The position numbers and the translations under genes are program-made. From contig JBBTET010000012.1 in the NCBI GenBank assembly GCA_038042195.1, forward strand, positions 62,001 to 126,000: a DNA stretch of 64,000 nt, written 5' to 3'. Source of the stretch: JACRIM01 sp038042195 (GTDB lineage Bacteria > Planctomycetota > Phycisphaerae > UBA1845 > UTPLA1). The notes below the pieces were generated by a model, which saw nothing but the letters and a program-made list of their open reading frames with translations, had not been told where the DNA came from and did no database searches. Shown piece by piece: positions 8,408-16,461 of this stretch (position 1 is its first letter; the number at the start of each line of letters is the position of its first letter).

Positions 8408-9499
8408 TTAGGGTGAAGGCGTTGTTATCGTATTGCTGTCCAACGTGACCGCACCGTTTCGAGCCAACGCTCTGCCGTCGAGCGTTGCGCCGGTCTTCAA
8501 CGTAATGGACGTTAGAGCCAGCAGGTTTCCCTTGAAGATGCAGGTTGTGTCAAGGGTCGCTGATGTGCCAATCTGCCAATAAATGTTTGAGGCTTTTGCG
8601 CCGCCGCTCAGGATTACCTGGCTGCCGGGGCCCGTGGTAAGCGTTGATCCCATTTGGAAGATGAAGACTGCGTTCGCGTCGCCCTGGGCGTCTAGCGTGA
8701 CGTTGTTTCCCGGTCCCGCTCCAGACATCAAGACGGACGTCGAGTTTGTATAGAGGCCCGGGGCGAAGGTAAGCCCTCCCAGATTCCCGGGTAGAGTTTG
8801 GGAATCTGTGGATCGTCCCTGGGCGTCAAGAAATGCGGCGGTCAAGTCGAGTTTGGCCTGTGCTGCGGTTGGGTTAGCCGCGTGGATCGTCCCGTTCACT
8901 GCTCCGGGAGGAAATCCGTTTACCGTGGCACTTGGACTGACTCCCAAGTCTCCATTAAGTATGGTCGCGCCCGCGTTGTTGGATACCGCGGAGCCGGCCA
9001 AAACCGCGAAACCGGCCGCCGACCGGAGGTCTACGGATGCTTGGGCTGGCGTTGTCGGGTCGGGAGCCACGGATGTTCCCGTCGTAAAGCTCCAAACGAA
9101 GTTCTGGGCCAACGGGTTGCCCGCCATGTCCGTGGATCCGGTCAGGATCGTGGCGGTAAATGTCGTGCCAGGGGCAAGCGGAATCGTCGGCGTAAAGGTC
9201 GCGATGTTGCCCAGGTAGGTCACTGTGCCTAGAACTGGTATGGATGCTGCCGTCACAGTAAAGTTGACTGTCGTGATGGTGGATGGGTCCATCGCCTCGC
9301 TGAATGTTGGTTTGATATTCTGATTCAGCTTTACATCTGTCGCTGCATCGGAAGGAATTGCCGAATTCACCGTGGGAGCGGTGGTGTCTGGGATTCCCAG
9401 GAACGAAAGCAATCCACAGCCGGTTGTTGAGACCAACGGCAGCAATGTAATAAGCAAGACCGTGATCGTGGTTGATGGCTTCATACTTTTGGCGGACAT
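8408..9499 (-). CDS. Ig-like plus ice-binding-domain (DUF3494) lipoprotein
   Basis: A 363-residue lipoprotein with lipobox STTGC. Residues about 38-140 are a bacterial Ig-like domain of the Big_5 type (TAPTVNSAIPSDAATDVKLN, FSEAMDPSTI, FVWSFTTG). Residues about 155-363 are a DUF3494 ice-binding-like beta-helix (VDLRSAAGFAVLAGSAVSNN, ILNGDLGVSPSA, FKGNLLALTSITLKTGATLD). In other bacteria such domains bind ice or act as adhesins. The Ig spacer plus lipid anchor favours surface display. Its signal peptide and upstream leader closely resemble those at 9565 and 11938. Confidence 0.85.
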   Translation of the reverse strand: MSAKSMKPSTTITVLLITLLPLVSTTGCGLLSFLGIPDTTAPTVNSAIPSDAATDVKLNQNIKPTFSEAMDPSTITTVNFTVTAASIPVLGTVTYLGNIATFTPTIPLAPGTTFTATILTGSTDMAGNPLAQNFVWSFTTGTSVAPDPTTPAQASVDLRSAAGFAVLAGSAVSNNAGATILNGDLGVSPSATVNGFPPGAVNGTIHAANPTAAQAKLDLTAAFLDAQGRSTDSQTLPGNLGGLTFAPGLYTNSTSVLMSGAGPGNNVTLDAQGDANAVFIFQMGSTLTTGPGSQVILSGGAKASNIYWQIGTSATLDTTCIFKGNLLALTSITLKTGATLDGRALARNGAVTLDSNTITTPSP

Positions 9500-9564
9500 T
9501 GTCTTTTCTCTTTTCTTCTACATCTCGTGGCAGAACACTTAATCAGTGTCGAAAGTCTCGTGAC

Positions 9565-11337
9565 TTAGGGTGCAGGTGTTGTCACCGTGTTGGACAGCAA
9601 TGTGATCTGGCCCGTGGTACACAACAATCTGCCCTCGACCGTGGAGCCCGTCCCCAGCGAATTCGATGCTCCCGCCAGCACGTTTCCCTTAAAAGAAACA
9701 TTCGTTCCCAGCGTCGAGGAGGCGAAGATCGCCCAATACACGTAGGACGCCTTGGCACCGTTGATGAGCAAAACCTGGGCGCTGTTGTTTACCGTGAGTG
9801 ACGATCCAATCTGGAAAATCCACACGCCATTGGCGTCGCCCTGGGCGTCGAGCGTGAGCGTTCCACCGACGGCGATGCTCATTGTGGACCCGGACGTATA
9901 GACGCCGGGTGCGAGAACCATTCCGGTTATGTCGTTCACCGTTGTGCCCGGCGGTCGCCCGGCGGCATCAACATAGGCGAGGACCAGGTCGGCCTTTGCC
10001 GCGGCGGCCACTCCCCCTGGATCGTTCGCATAGAGCGTCCCATTAATCAACGGGTTCAGGGCGGAACAAGGAGAACCGTCACCCAAACATGTTGCGGTGG
10101 GGCTTAGCCCAACATCCCCGTTGATCGTGGTCTGTCCGGCGGAATTGGAATTGGTAAGCCCGGCACCTGCCACTGCTGCAAAGGTGGAGAGCGATCGAAG
10201 ATCAACAGGCGCTTGAATCAGCGTCGTACCTGTTGTGAAGCTCCAAACAAAGGCGCTGGCCAGTGCATTACCAGTGAGGTCAGTGACGCCGGTCGTTATT
10301 CTGGCTGTATAGCTGGTATTTGGTGCAAGATCGGTCAACGGCATAAATGTCGCGATGTTGCTGGCCGAATCATAGGAGACCGTGCCTGTGATGGACATCG
10401 CGCCCGGCCCTGTCACCGAGTAGTTTGCGATGGAAATGGTCAAGGGGTCCATCGCCTCACTAAAGGTCGCATTGATTTTCTTGTTAATCGGTACATCTGT
10501 CGCCACATTGGCAGGGTTTGTGAAAACCACCGTAGGCACCGTCGTGTCCGCAGTCGCACCCGTTGTAAACGTCCATACTGTGTTAGATGCCAGCGCATTG
10601 CTGGCCAGATCCCGAACCGCAGTGGTGATCGTGGCCGTGTACGCCGTATTCGCTGCAAGATTGCTCACGGGTGTAAAGGTCGCAGTCGTGCCGACCGCGG
10701 CGTAGGTCACGGTGCCGGAGACGGGAGTTGCGCCGGGACCGACCACAGTCAGACTTGCTGCGGAGATCGTCGATGAATCCATCGCCTCGCTAAAGGTCGC
10801 CGTGACTTTCTTGTTGATCGGCACGCCGGTCGCTGTATCGGCCGGGTTTGTGGATACAACGGTTGGTGCCGTCGTGTCCGCAGTCGCACCCGTTGTAAAG
10901 CTCCAGGTGAAATCGCTCGCCAGGCCATTGCCATCCAGGTCGCTTGCCCCCGTGGTCAACGTGGCTGTGAATGCCGTATTGGTTGCAAGATTGGCTGCGG
11001 GGGTAAAGATTGCGATCCTGCTTGGGACGTCGTATGCAACCGTTCCGGTTACGGAGGATGCGCCCGGCCCCGTCACGGTGAAGGCCGCGTCGAGGCTTGA
11101 CGGATTCATCCCCTCGCTAAACGTGGCGGCGATTTTCTGGTTGATTGCCACGCCCGTGGCCGCGTTGGCGGGGCTGGTGAAAATCACGGTGGGCGCAGTG
11201 GTATTTGGAGTTCCGCAGAATAAGTCCGCGAGTCCCGCGAGCATGATTAATCCACAGCCGGCCGTAGAAATCAGGGGCAGAAATGCAATGAGCAAAAACG
11301 TAATCGTGCTACTTGTCTTCAATCGTCTGGCGAACAT
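9565..11337 (-). CDS. Three Ig-like domains plus ice-binding-domain (DUF3494) lipoprotein
   Basis: A 590-residue lipoprotein (STAGC) that is an extended paralogue of the protein encoded at 8408-9499. Three Big_5 Ig-like domains run from about residue 45 to 360, each starting TAPTV or TVPTV, each with a FSE(A/G)M motif and each ending WSFTTG or WTFTTG. They are followed by a DUF3494 domain (VDLRSLSTFAAVAGAGLTNS, TINGDVGLSPTA, FKGNVLAGASNSLGTGSTVE). Tandem copies of the Ig unit differ mainly in surface positions, as in expanding adhesin stalks. Binding to ice, glycan or neighbour cells is inferred. Confidence 0.85.
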   Translation of the reverse strand: MFARRLKTSSTITFLLIAFLPLISTAGCGLIMLAGLADLFCGTPNTTAPTVIFTSPANAATGVAINQKIAATFSEGMNPSSLDAAFTVTGPGASSVTGTVAYDVPSRIAIFTPAANLATNTAFTATLTTGASDLDGNGLASDFTWSFTTGATADTTAPTVVSTNPADTATGVPINKKVTATFSEAMDSSTISAASLTVVGPGATPVSGTVTYAAVGTTATFTPVSNLAANTAYTATITTAVRDLASNALASNTVWTFTTGATADTTVPTVVFTNPANVATDVPINKKINATFSEAMDPLTISIANYSVTGPGAMSITGTVSYDSASNIATFMPLTDLAPNTSYTARITTGVTDLTGNALASAFVWSFTTGTTLIQAPVDLRSLSTFAAVAGAGLTNSNSAGQTTINGDVGLSPTATCLGDGSPCSALNPLINGTLYANDPGGVAAAAKADLVLAYVDAAGRPPGTTVNDITGMVLAPGVYTSGSTMSIAVGGTLTLDAQGDANGVWIFQIGSSLTVNNSAQVLLINGAKASYVYWAIFASSTLGTNVSFKGNVLAGASNSLGTGSTVEGRLLCTTGQITLLSNTVTTPAP

Positions 11338-11398
11338 TTTTTCTCTTTTCTTCTGTATCTCTTTTCAAGACCGGAGGCGGACCGAACTCATGGCTCAA

Positions 11399-11878
11399 TC
11401 AAGCAGCGGACGCCGCAGCGTCAGAACCCGTTCCTTGACCGCTCGGAGGTGGCGTCAACAATTCACGAACCATCGGATGGTCAGCCAACTGGCTGGTGTT
11501 TAACCGCATGAGATCGCCCTTGAGTTCTTGAACGTGTCCTTTCAACGATCCGAGCGGAACCATCCGGAGGACACCGAGCATGCGAGGGGGTGCGAAGATG
11601 ACCAATTGATCGATCTCGTACTGACCTGCTTTTTTCTGAAGCCATGCGACAATCTCGCCGGCGAAACGACGCTCCTTTTCCTCAACGTCGTGCGTCCCTC
11701 CGGCCCCGGTCTTTGGCCGCAGGTGCTCCTGCTCGGGCAACGCCATCGCGAACGTGTCATATTCTTCAATGTGATACTTGCCCCGCCGGGTCAGGCTGCA
11801 CGAGAGCAGCCGACACGACTCCGCATCCGTCAAGGCGAACCATGCCTGTTTGAGTTGTTCTGCGTTTGTCATCTTCAT
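11399..11878 (-). CDS. Host-attachment family protein (baeRF-like)
   Basis: A 159-residue cytoplasmic protein. It has WFALTDAESCRLLSC near the start, a central KTGAGGTHDVEEKERRFAGE and then QLVIFAPPRMLGVLR. This is the pattern of the family annotated as protein required for attachment to host cells (Host_attach, PF10116), now linked to bacterial release-factor-like folds. The true function is uncertain, although a ribosome-associated or stress role is plausible. AGGAC seven bases upstream supports the ATG at 11878. Confidence 0.75.
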   Translation of the reverse strand: MKMTNAEQLKQAWFALTDAESCRLLSCSLTRRGKYHIEEYDTFAMALPEQEHLRPKTGAGGTHDVEEKERRFAGEIVAWLQKKAGQYEIDQLVIFAPPRMLGVLRMVPLGSLKGHVQELKGDLMRLNTSQLADHPMVRELLTPPPSGQGTGSDAAASAA

Positions 11879-11937
11879 CGGTATTGTCCTGGTGGCTATG
11901 CTTGATGCCGCCTTTGTTTCAGCCCTCTACTGGAGGG

Positions 11938-12642
11938 TTATTTCCACTCGAACATCACAGTCGACGTTCCACTTACACCACCGAAACGGTCGTCGTTCTT
12001 GAGATAAATCTTGTAATTCCCGTGCGGAAGCGTGTCGGGGAAGAACACCTGGATTGAGTTGGCTGTTAGACAAATCACTTTCGACGAGGTCACATTCGCT
12101 CCACCACCCACCGGCACGGCCTGCACTTCCGGCGGCCCGGCATGTGGATGATCAAGGCTCGCATTTCGAGCACCTGGGAAGATTCCTCCACCGAGGATCG
12201 TCATCGTAATTTCGTTGGAGAATTGCAGACGAGTCGGCGGCGAGATGGCGTCAATGCTCACTGCCGGCGCGTTCACGGGCACATTGGCCGCAGCGTAAGC
12301 AACCACATTGCCGACACCGGCCGCGTTCCGAGCCGAGATCTCAACGGTGCCGGTTGTCGTCTTACCATCCACGCGGCGCACAGGGATAAAAACTTCGGGC
12401 CGGGGATATGAGAACTGAGGCGTACCGACCGGTCCGCCGTCAACGGAGATGGCGGCATGGTCCAGTCCGTCCAGCCCACCACCCGGCTTGGTCCCTTCGA
12501 CCAGCACGGATTCCAGCGGCATTTTGCCGGTGGGCGTGATGGTCTTAATGGTCGGTCCGCAGCCGGCGGTCAACGCCAGAGGCAGCAATGTCATAAGCGC
12601 TGTTGTTATCGTGGTGTGTGTATTCAAGCGTCCGGCAAACAT
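11938..12642 (-). CDS. Lipoprotein with beta-sandwich repeat
   Basis: A 234-residue lipoprotein (LTAGC). The leader MFAGRLNTHTTITTALMTLL is a clear relative of those on the two DUF3494 lipoproteins, but the mature region is unrelated. It contains a fibronectin-like stretch (EVFIPVRRVDGKTTTGTVEI) and an IPT/TIG-like end (MTILGGGIFPGARN, SIQVFFPDTLPHGNYKIYL). Anchoring in the envelope is expected. No enzymatic motif is visible. Confidence 0.7.
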   Translation of the reverse strand: MFAGRLNTHTTITTALMTLLPLALTAGCGPTIKTITPTGKMPLESVLVEGTKPGGGLDGLDHAAISVDGGPVGTPQFSYPRPEVFIPVRRVDGKTTTGTVEISARNAAGVGNVVAYAAANVPVNAPAVSIDAISPPTRLQFSNEITMTILGGGIFPGARNASLDHPHAGPPEVQAVPVGGGANVTSSKVICLTANSIQVFFPDTLPHGNYKIYLKNDDRFGGVSGTSTVMFEWK

Positions 12643-12921
12643 TGGTTTTCTCTTTTCTTCTGCGTCTGTTTCACAGACTGAAGGGTGCTGAATTCAGGGC
12701 ACTCTCAAGCGACAGACTCCGCGAGTCCTCAACTTCAGCAACATTTTGTTCATCTGACTCATCCTCGCGGGACAAACAATCCCTGAAACGAGTTAGTCAC
12801 CTTTCTTCGACCACCAGGGAACTCGCGCCACCAACCCCCCTCCGGGGGCCGGTGACCGAGTCCGACTGAATTCCACGCGACCGCGCAAATCGCCGAGGCA
12901 TCATCGGCGGGCGTCTCGCCC

Positions 12922-13092
12922 TCAGGAGGCGGGCCGTCTATACCTTCCACCCAGGAAAGACAGCACGGCAAGAACGAGGAAGACAAAGACAAAAATCTTC
13001 GCGCCTTCATAGGAATAGCTCGCAACCCCCCCGTAGCCCAGGAAGGCTGCAATCAGCGCGACCACCAAAAAAATGACAGCTAACCGCAACAT
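12922..13092 (-). CDS. DUF1328 small membrane protein
   Basis: 56 residues, MLRLAVIFLVVALIAAFLGY, then GGVASYSYEGAKI and a second helix (FVFVFLVLAVLSFLGG) ending in a basic tail. This matches DUF1328, a family of two-helix proteins of unknown function that is often stress-induced. AAGGAG precedes the ATG at 13092, so the longer upstream reading is rejected. Confidence 0.85.
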   Translation of the reverse strand: MLRLAVIFLVVALIAAFLGYGGVASYSYEGAKIFVFVFLVLAVLSFLGGRYRRPAS

Positions 13093-13201
13093 GGCCAAGT
13101 CTCCTTCATTCGATGCCGGGCTTTCTTCGTGAGTTCCCGGTTGTGCGTTGTTCAATTCGTACATGAAACGCGATGCGTAGCTTCCGAATCAGTGGCTGCC
13201 A

Positions 13202-13238
13202 GTGCGGGAAGGCAGATAAGGGCGATGCCCTCCCGCAC
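13202..13238 (-). terminator. Hairpin downstream of the WG-repeat gene
   Basis: An eight-base-pair GC-rich stem (GTGCGGGA with TCCCGCAC) lies 16 bases after the WG-repeat gene's stop, with further pairing inside. No T-tract follows on the minus strand. It is therefore a weak terminator or an mRNA-stabilising hairpin. Confidence 0.4.
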
Positions 13239-13253
13239 CAGATCAGCTCAATA

Positions 13254-14288
13254 TCAACCGCCAATCGAGGCGGACTTCGTGGTCGGGCTCCAGACGACTT
13301 GACCGTCTTTACCGATCCAGCACAGATCGCCATGGGTCTTGACCTGAGCCAAGCCCTGATGGAAATCGTCCGCATGCTCATAGGTAAGTGGGATCATGGT
13401 CGTTCCATCGGTACAGATGTAGCCCCACTTGCCGTCGCGCTGAACGGCAGCGAGTCCTTCATTGAACGCCATAGCGTTTTCGTACACCGGGTTGACCGTC
13501 ATCTTCCCGGCCTTGTCGATAAACCCGAGTTTGCCGCCGACCTTTACGCACGCGCGACCGTGTGAGAAGCCCCACGCGCCGTCGAATTGCGGCTCGATGA
13601 CCACAATGCCCTTCGCATCGATGTAGCCGCATTTGCCGTCGCGCTTGAAGGAAGCGAGACCCTCGTTGAAGGTTTCCGAGGCCTCATACGTTGGGTTGAT
13701 CTTCATGTCACCCTTGGTGTCAATGAAGCCGTACTTGCCCTTCCACTCTCCGCCGGCCTTGACGCATGCCAGACCGTCAGAGAAGTCGGCCGCTTCATTG
13801 AACTGCGGGTCGATCACGATCTTCCCAGTCTTGTCAATGAATCCCCACTTCTTGTCCTTCTCAACGCGGGCCAGCCCATTCTTGAAGCAACCGGCGTCGC
13901 TGAACGTGTAATCAATCACCAGGCGTCCCTTGGGATCAATGAACCCACAGGTCGTGCCGCCGATTCCCATCGCGCCTTTTTTCTTGCTGACCTTGGCGAG
14001 GCCGTCGGAGAAATCCTCCACTGCCTCGTACTGTGCCTTGATCGCCCATCGGCCTTCTGTGTCGATGTAGCCCCAGACGTCATCCTGCTGTGCGGCCGCG
14101 AGGCCCTCGGAGAAGCGATGTACGGCCTTGTATGTGGCGGGGATCTTGAGCATGCCCGTCTTGTCGATGAAGCCGCTCTTGCCATCATTTACAATGGGAT
14201 AGAGGTCAGTTGCTTTGACACTCTGTGCAGTGGCGGCGATGGTCCCGAGGACACACGCGGCCGTCCAAAATTTGCTTGTCTGTTTCAT
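13254..14288 (-). CDS. Exported WG-repeat protein
   Basis: 344 residues with an N-terminal signal peptide (FWTAACVLGTIAATAQSVKA) followed by eight or nine WG/KWG repeats. Each repeat has a core such as WGFIDKTGKIVIDPQFNEA, then a F-x-(D/E/H)-G-L-A element. Repeats of this family (PF14903) form beta-rich scaffolds of unknown partner specificity in secreted or envelope proteins. Cys residues in several repeats (CGFIDPKG, CGYIDAKG) may form disulfides. It is transcribed leftward, downstream of the CsrA gene. Confidence 0.85.
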   Translation of the reverse strand: MKQTSKFWTAACVLGTIAATAQSVKATDLYPIVNDGKSGFIDKTGMLKIPATYKAVHRFSEGLAAAQQDDVWGYIDTEGRWAIKAQYEAVEDFSDGLAKVSKKKGAMGIGGTTCGFIDPKGRLVIDYTFSDAGCFKNGLARVEKDKKWGFIDKTGKIVIDPQFNEAADFSDGLACVKAGGEWKGKYGFIDTKGDMKINPTYEASETFNEGLASFKRDGKCGYIDAKGIVVIEPQFDGAWGFSHGRACVKVGGKLGFIDKAGKMTVNPVYENAMAFNEGLAAVQRDGKWGYICTDGTTMIPLTYEHADDFHQGLAQVKTHGDLCWIGKDGQVVWSPTTKSASIGG

Positions 14289-14396
14289 ACATTTCTTTCT
14301 GTTTGTTTCGTTGGCGGAGTCGTTGACGACCGCGCCGATTACCTAGTCGTACGTTTTCAAACCGCTGTCACCACAGGCCAATTGCTCATGACGCCG

Positions 14397-14609
14397 TCAT
14401 GCACCTCCGTTCGAGCGGTCAATGTTGTATTCGCCGCGGACGTGTTCCCATTCTTCCGCCCGTTGGAGGGAAACATCTTTATTGACCTCAAAGCCCAGCC
14501 GGACTCGTCCATCTTTGACCTCGAGTACCGTGACCTTGAGCGATCGCTCAGGGGTGTTGAACCCGTCAACGATCACTGATTCCGCGTGCCGTCTTGATAC
14601 TACAAACAT
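14397..14609 (-). CDS. csrA: Divergent CsrA-family RNA-binding regulator
   Basis: A 70-residue CsrA homologue. It opens MFVVSRRHAESVIVDG against the family MLVLSRKxGE and keeps the basic pair in strand one (SRR). It also has VTVLEVKDGRVRLGFEVNKD, the diagnostic core, and ends LQRAEEWEHVRGEYNID. CsrA dimers bind GGA motifs in hairpin loops and change translation, decay or termination of target RNAs. GGGAG seven bases upstream fixes the start. It lies 16 bases after the DUF2294-like gene, so both share the leader at 15110-15305. That leader itself carries GGA motifs. Confidence 0.85.
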   Translation of the reverse strand: MFVVSRRHAESVIVDGFNTPERSLKVTVLEVKDGRVRLGFEVNKDVSLQRAEEWEHVRGEYNIDRSNGGA

Positions 14610-14625
14610 GGCTGAAACTCCCTGT

Positions 14626-15048
14626 TTATGCTGCCTGGATCTGTCCATTGCCGCTCCAGGTGCATACTGGCACGCTGCCGGCGAGGAGGAATACATGGAC
14701 TTTGGTTCCCTGTTCGGACAACTTCACCACCACGGAGGTCGTTGCTGCGACATCGGTGGTCGCCCGGAGCACCTCCGCCCCGGTGATCCTTGTGATCTCC
14801 CGCCGGAAAGGGCCAGTTGCATTGGCGATCAATTGTTGGTGGAAGGCCTGCACCTGAGCGGCGCCAGCCGGACTTTGGATTAAGGCCTGCTCTGCCGGTG
14901 ACAAGGCTCCATGCAACGTGATCACCAGCGTCTGATCGCTAATGACCACGGTCACCGACTTGGGAGCATGGCCCGTGGCCTGCAATTCAAACGCGCTGGC
15001 CGCACGGGCGATCTCCTCAGCCATCCTTGAATGAGACTCGTTTATCAT
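14626..15048 (-). CDS. Divergent DUF2294/MpsC-like protein
   Basis: A 140-residue protein, MINESHSRMAEEIARAASAF onward. It keeps the family pattern SVTVVISDQTLVITLHGALS, PAEQALIQSPAGA and FRREITRITGAEVLRATTDV, comparable with the two closer DUF2294 proteins at 18784 and 27352. DUF2294 is now often called MpsC, a component linked to membrane potential in Staphylococcus. The biochemical role is unsettled. It is the first gene after leader copy 1 and is cotranscribed with csrA. The C-terminus is longer and more hydrophobic than in the paralogues. Confidence 0.65.
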   Translation of the reverse strand: MINESHSRMAEEIARAASAFELQATGHAPKSVTVVISDQTLVITLHGALSPAEQALIQSPAGAAQVQAFHQQLIANATGPFRREITRITGAEVLRATTDVAATTSVVVKLSEQGTKVHVFLLAGSVPVCTWSGNGQIQAA

Positions 15049-15109
15049 GTTGATCACTCGCGTTATCCGCGTCCCTGACTTGCCCGGACAATCCGGAAAC
15101 CTGTAAAAC

Positions 15110-15305
15110 AAAAAAAACCGACGTGACCGAACACCCGGAGGTATTCGATCACGTCGGTTTACTCATCAACGAGCCTCCCGCCGAAGCGGGCTGCCCTTTA
15201 TTTAGTCGTCCGACGACTTGTTTTCATTCTCTTGCAGCACCCGCGATTGGTTCACGAGGGCTACGCTGTACGGTGGGATCATAGTGTGTATCGTTTGGAA
15301 TACAA
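15110..15305 (-). promoter_or_regulatory. Attenuator leader, copy 1 (before DUF2294-csrA)
   Basis: On the minus strand, -35 TTGTAT (15300-15305) and -10 TATGAT (15278-15283) are 16 bases apart. The transcript would carry a 5' hairpin closed by CCC and GGG, the small hairpin GUCGUCGGACGAC, a hairpin with CCCGC-UUCG-GCGGG, the linker GUUGAUGAGUAA, and a long terminator stem starting ACCGACGUGAUCGAA with eight U at 15110-15117. The start codon of the next gene is about 60 bases on. CGUCGG in the small hairpin can instead pair with CCGACG in the terminator's 5' arm, giving a possible antiterminator. Confidence 0.75.
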
Positions 15306-15495
15306 GGGAAATCTTGCAAAATCTTTTCTAAAGATAAAAACGCCGTTTCTGACACGAATATGGCGGTATTGGCATGAATTCGGTCAGTACATATCGTAAA
15401 CACATCAAGTGCGAGTGTGAGGGGGCGGATGTGTTCACGCGGTTCATTGGACATCACCGGCATCCTAATCGGACAATAAACATCGAGGTTTTGCA

Positions 15496-16434
15496 TCATT
15501 CGTGGCTTGTCAAAGACTGAACAATTTGCTTTTGGCCTCGGGGCAATGACGACGCAACGCTCATGACTGGTGAGAACCTGGCGATCATTTCCTTCGGCGG
15601 GTCGTATTCCGTCATCAATAGCGGCGCCACAGTCTTGGCCGCAGCGACGGGATGCAACGGTTGGATGCCCAATTGATCCGCAAAAAAGGCTGCGGCCGTC
15701 TGTGGAATGCGCCCGTGACCCATGTGCTCGATCATCATGGAGCGAACCACACGGAACTCGCGAGCCTGATACCACGCCACGGCCTCCTGCGATTCACGCT
15801 TGCATGCCGCAAAGTCGCCGTCCCCAATGAAAACGGCCACGGGAATGCGGTCGCGGTAAAGAGGCACGTTGTCCTCCACCATGAGTTTCGCGGAGAAGTT
15901 GGAGAGTCGCGTCGCTACACAAAAGAATCGGTCGGGAAAACGATTCACGAAATAGTGCGCCAAGTAGCCGCCGGACGACCAGCTCGTCGAAAGTACTTTC
16001 GTCGGGTCGGCGGCTGTGGTGGAGAAAATGTGATCCATGATGGCGAGGACATTTCGTTTGTCCTCCAACACGTAGTCATGCTCCTTCGTCAGCGGAAACT
16101 CCATGAACGAGTCGCAGGTGTGAAGCTCCGGAGCACAGACGATGTAGCCGTACATGTCGGCCTGTGCCTCCCACTCGCGCTCTTGTGGATGTGCGTTGTC
16201 GTAAGGCTTCATACCGTGAAAGGTCATGACCAGCGGCCATTTCTTGAATGGCGAGACGGGACGCCGCCCGTTGCTTTTCACATAGTCGACCGGCAGGTAG
16301 AGGTGATACCAAGCCTGTGTGCTCGGCTCCTGAATGCGTGCGTAGGTTCCCAGGCCGCGCGGTTGGGGGATGGCGCAGCCTGTGGGCACCACGAGGCCGA
16401 GAAATACAAATAGCGACAGTTGTTTCGTGCTCAT
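15496..16434 (-). CDS. Alpha/beta-hydrolase lipoprotein
   Basis: A 312-residue lipoprotein (lipobox PTGC). It has an alpha/beta-hydrolase core of the PHB-depolymerase/esterase D type: HLYLPVDYV, PLVMTFHGMKPYDNA as oxyanion region, STSWSSGGYLAHYF with the nucleophile Ser in S-W-S-S-G, VAVFIGDGD before the acid, and a late His in MIEHMGHGRIP. A probable extracytoplasmic esterase; the substrate is not evident. It starts 27 bases after the DUF1571 gene, so leader copy 2 controls both. Confidence 0.75.
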   Translation of the reverse strand: MSTKQLSLFVFLGLVVPTGCAIPQPRGLGTYARIQEPSTQAWYHLYLPVDYVKSNGRRPVSPFKKWPLVMTFHGMKPYDNAHPQEREWEAQADMYGYIVCAPELHTCDSFMEFPLTKEHDYVLEDKRNVLAIMDHIFSTTAADPTKVLSTSWSSGGYLAHYFVNRFPDRFFCVATRLSNFSAKLMVEDNVPLYRDRIPVAVFIGDGDFAACKRESQEAVAWYQAREFRVVRSMMIEHMGHGRIPQTAAAFFADQLGIQPLHPVAAAKTVAPLLMTEYDPPKEMIARFSPVMSVASSLPRGQKQIVQSLTSHE

Positions 16435-16461
16435 TCTTGGTCCGCGCTTTCGAAGATGGAA

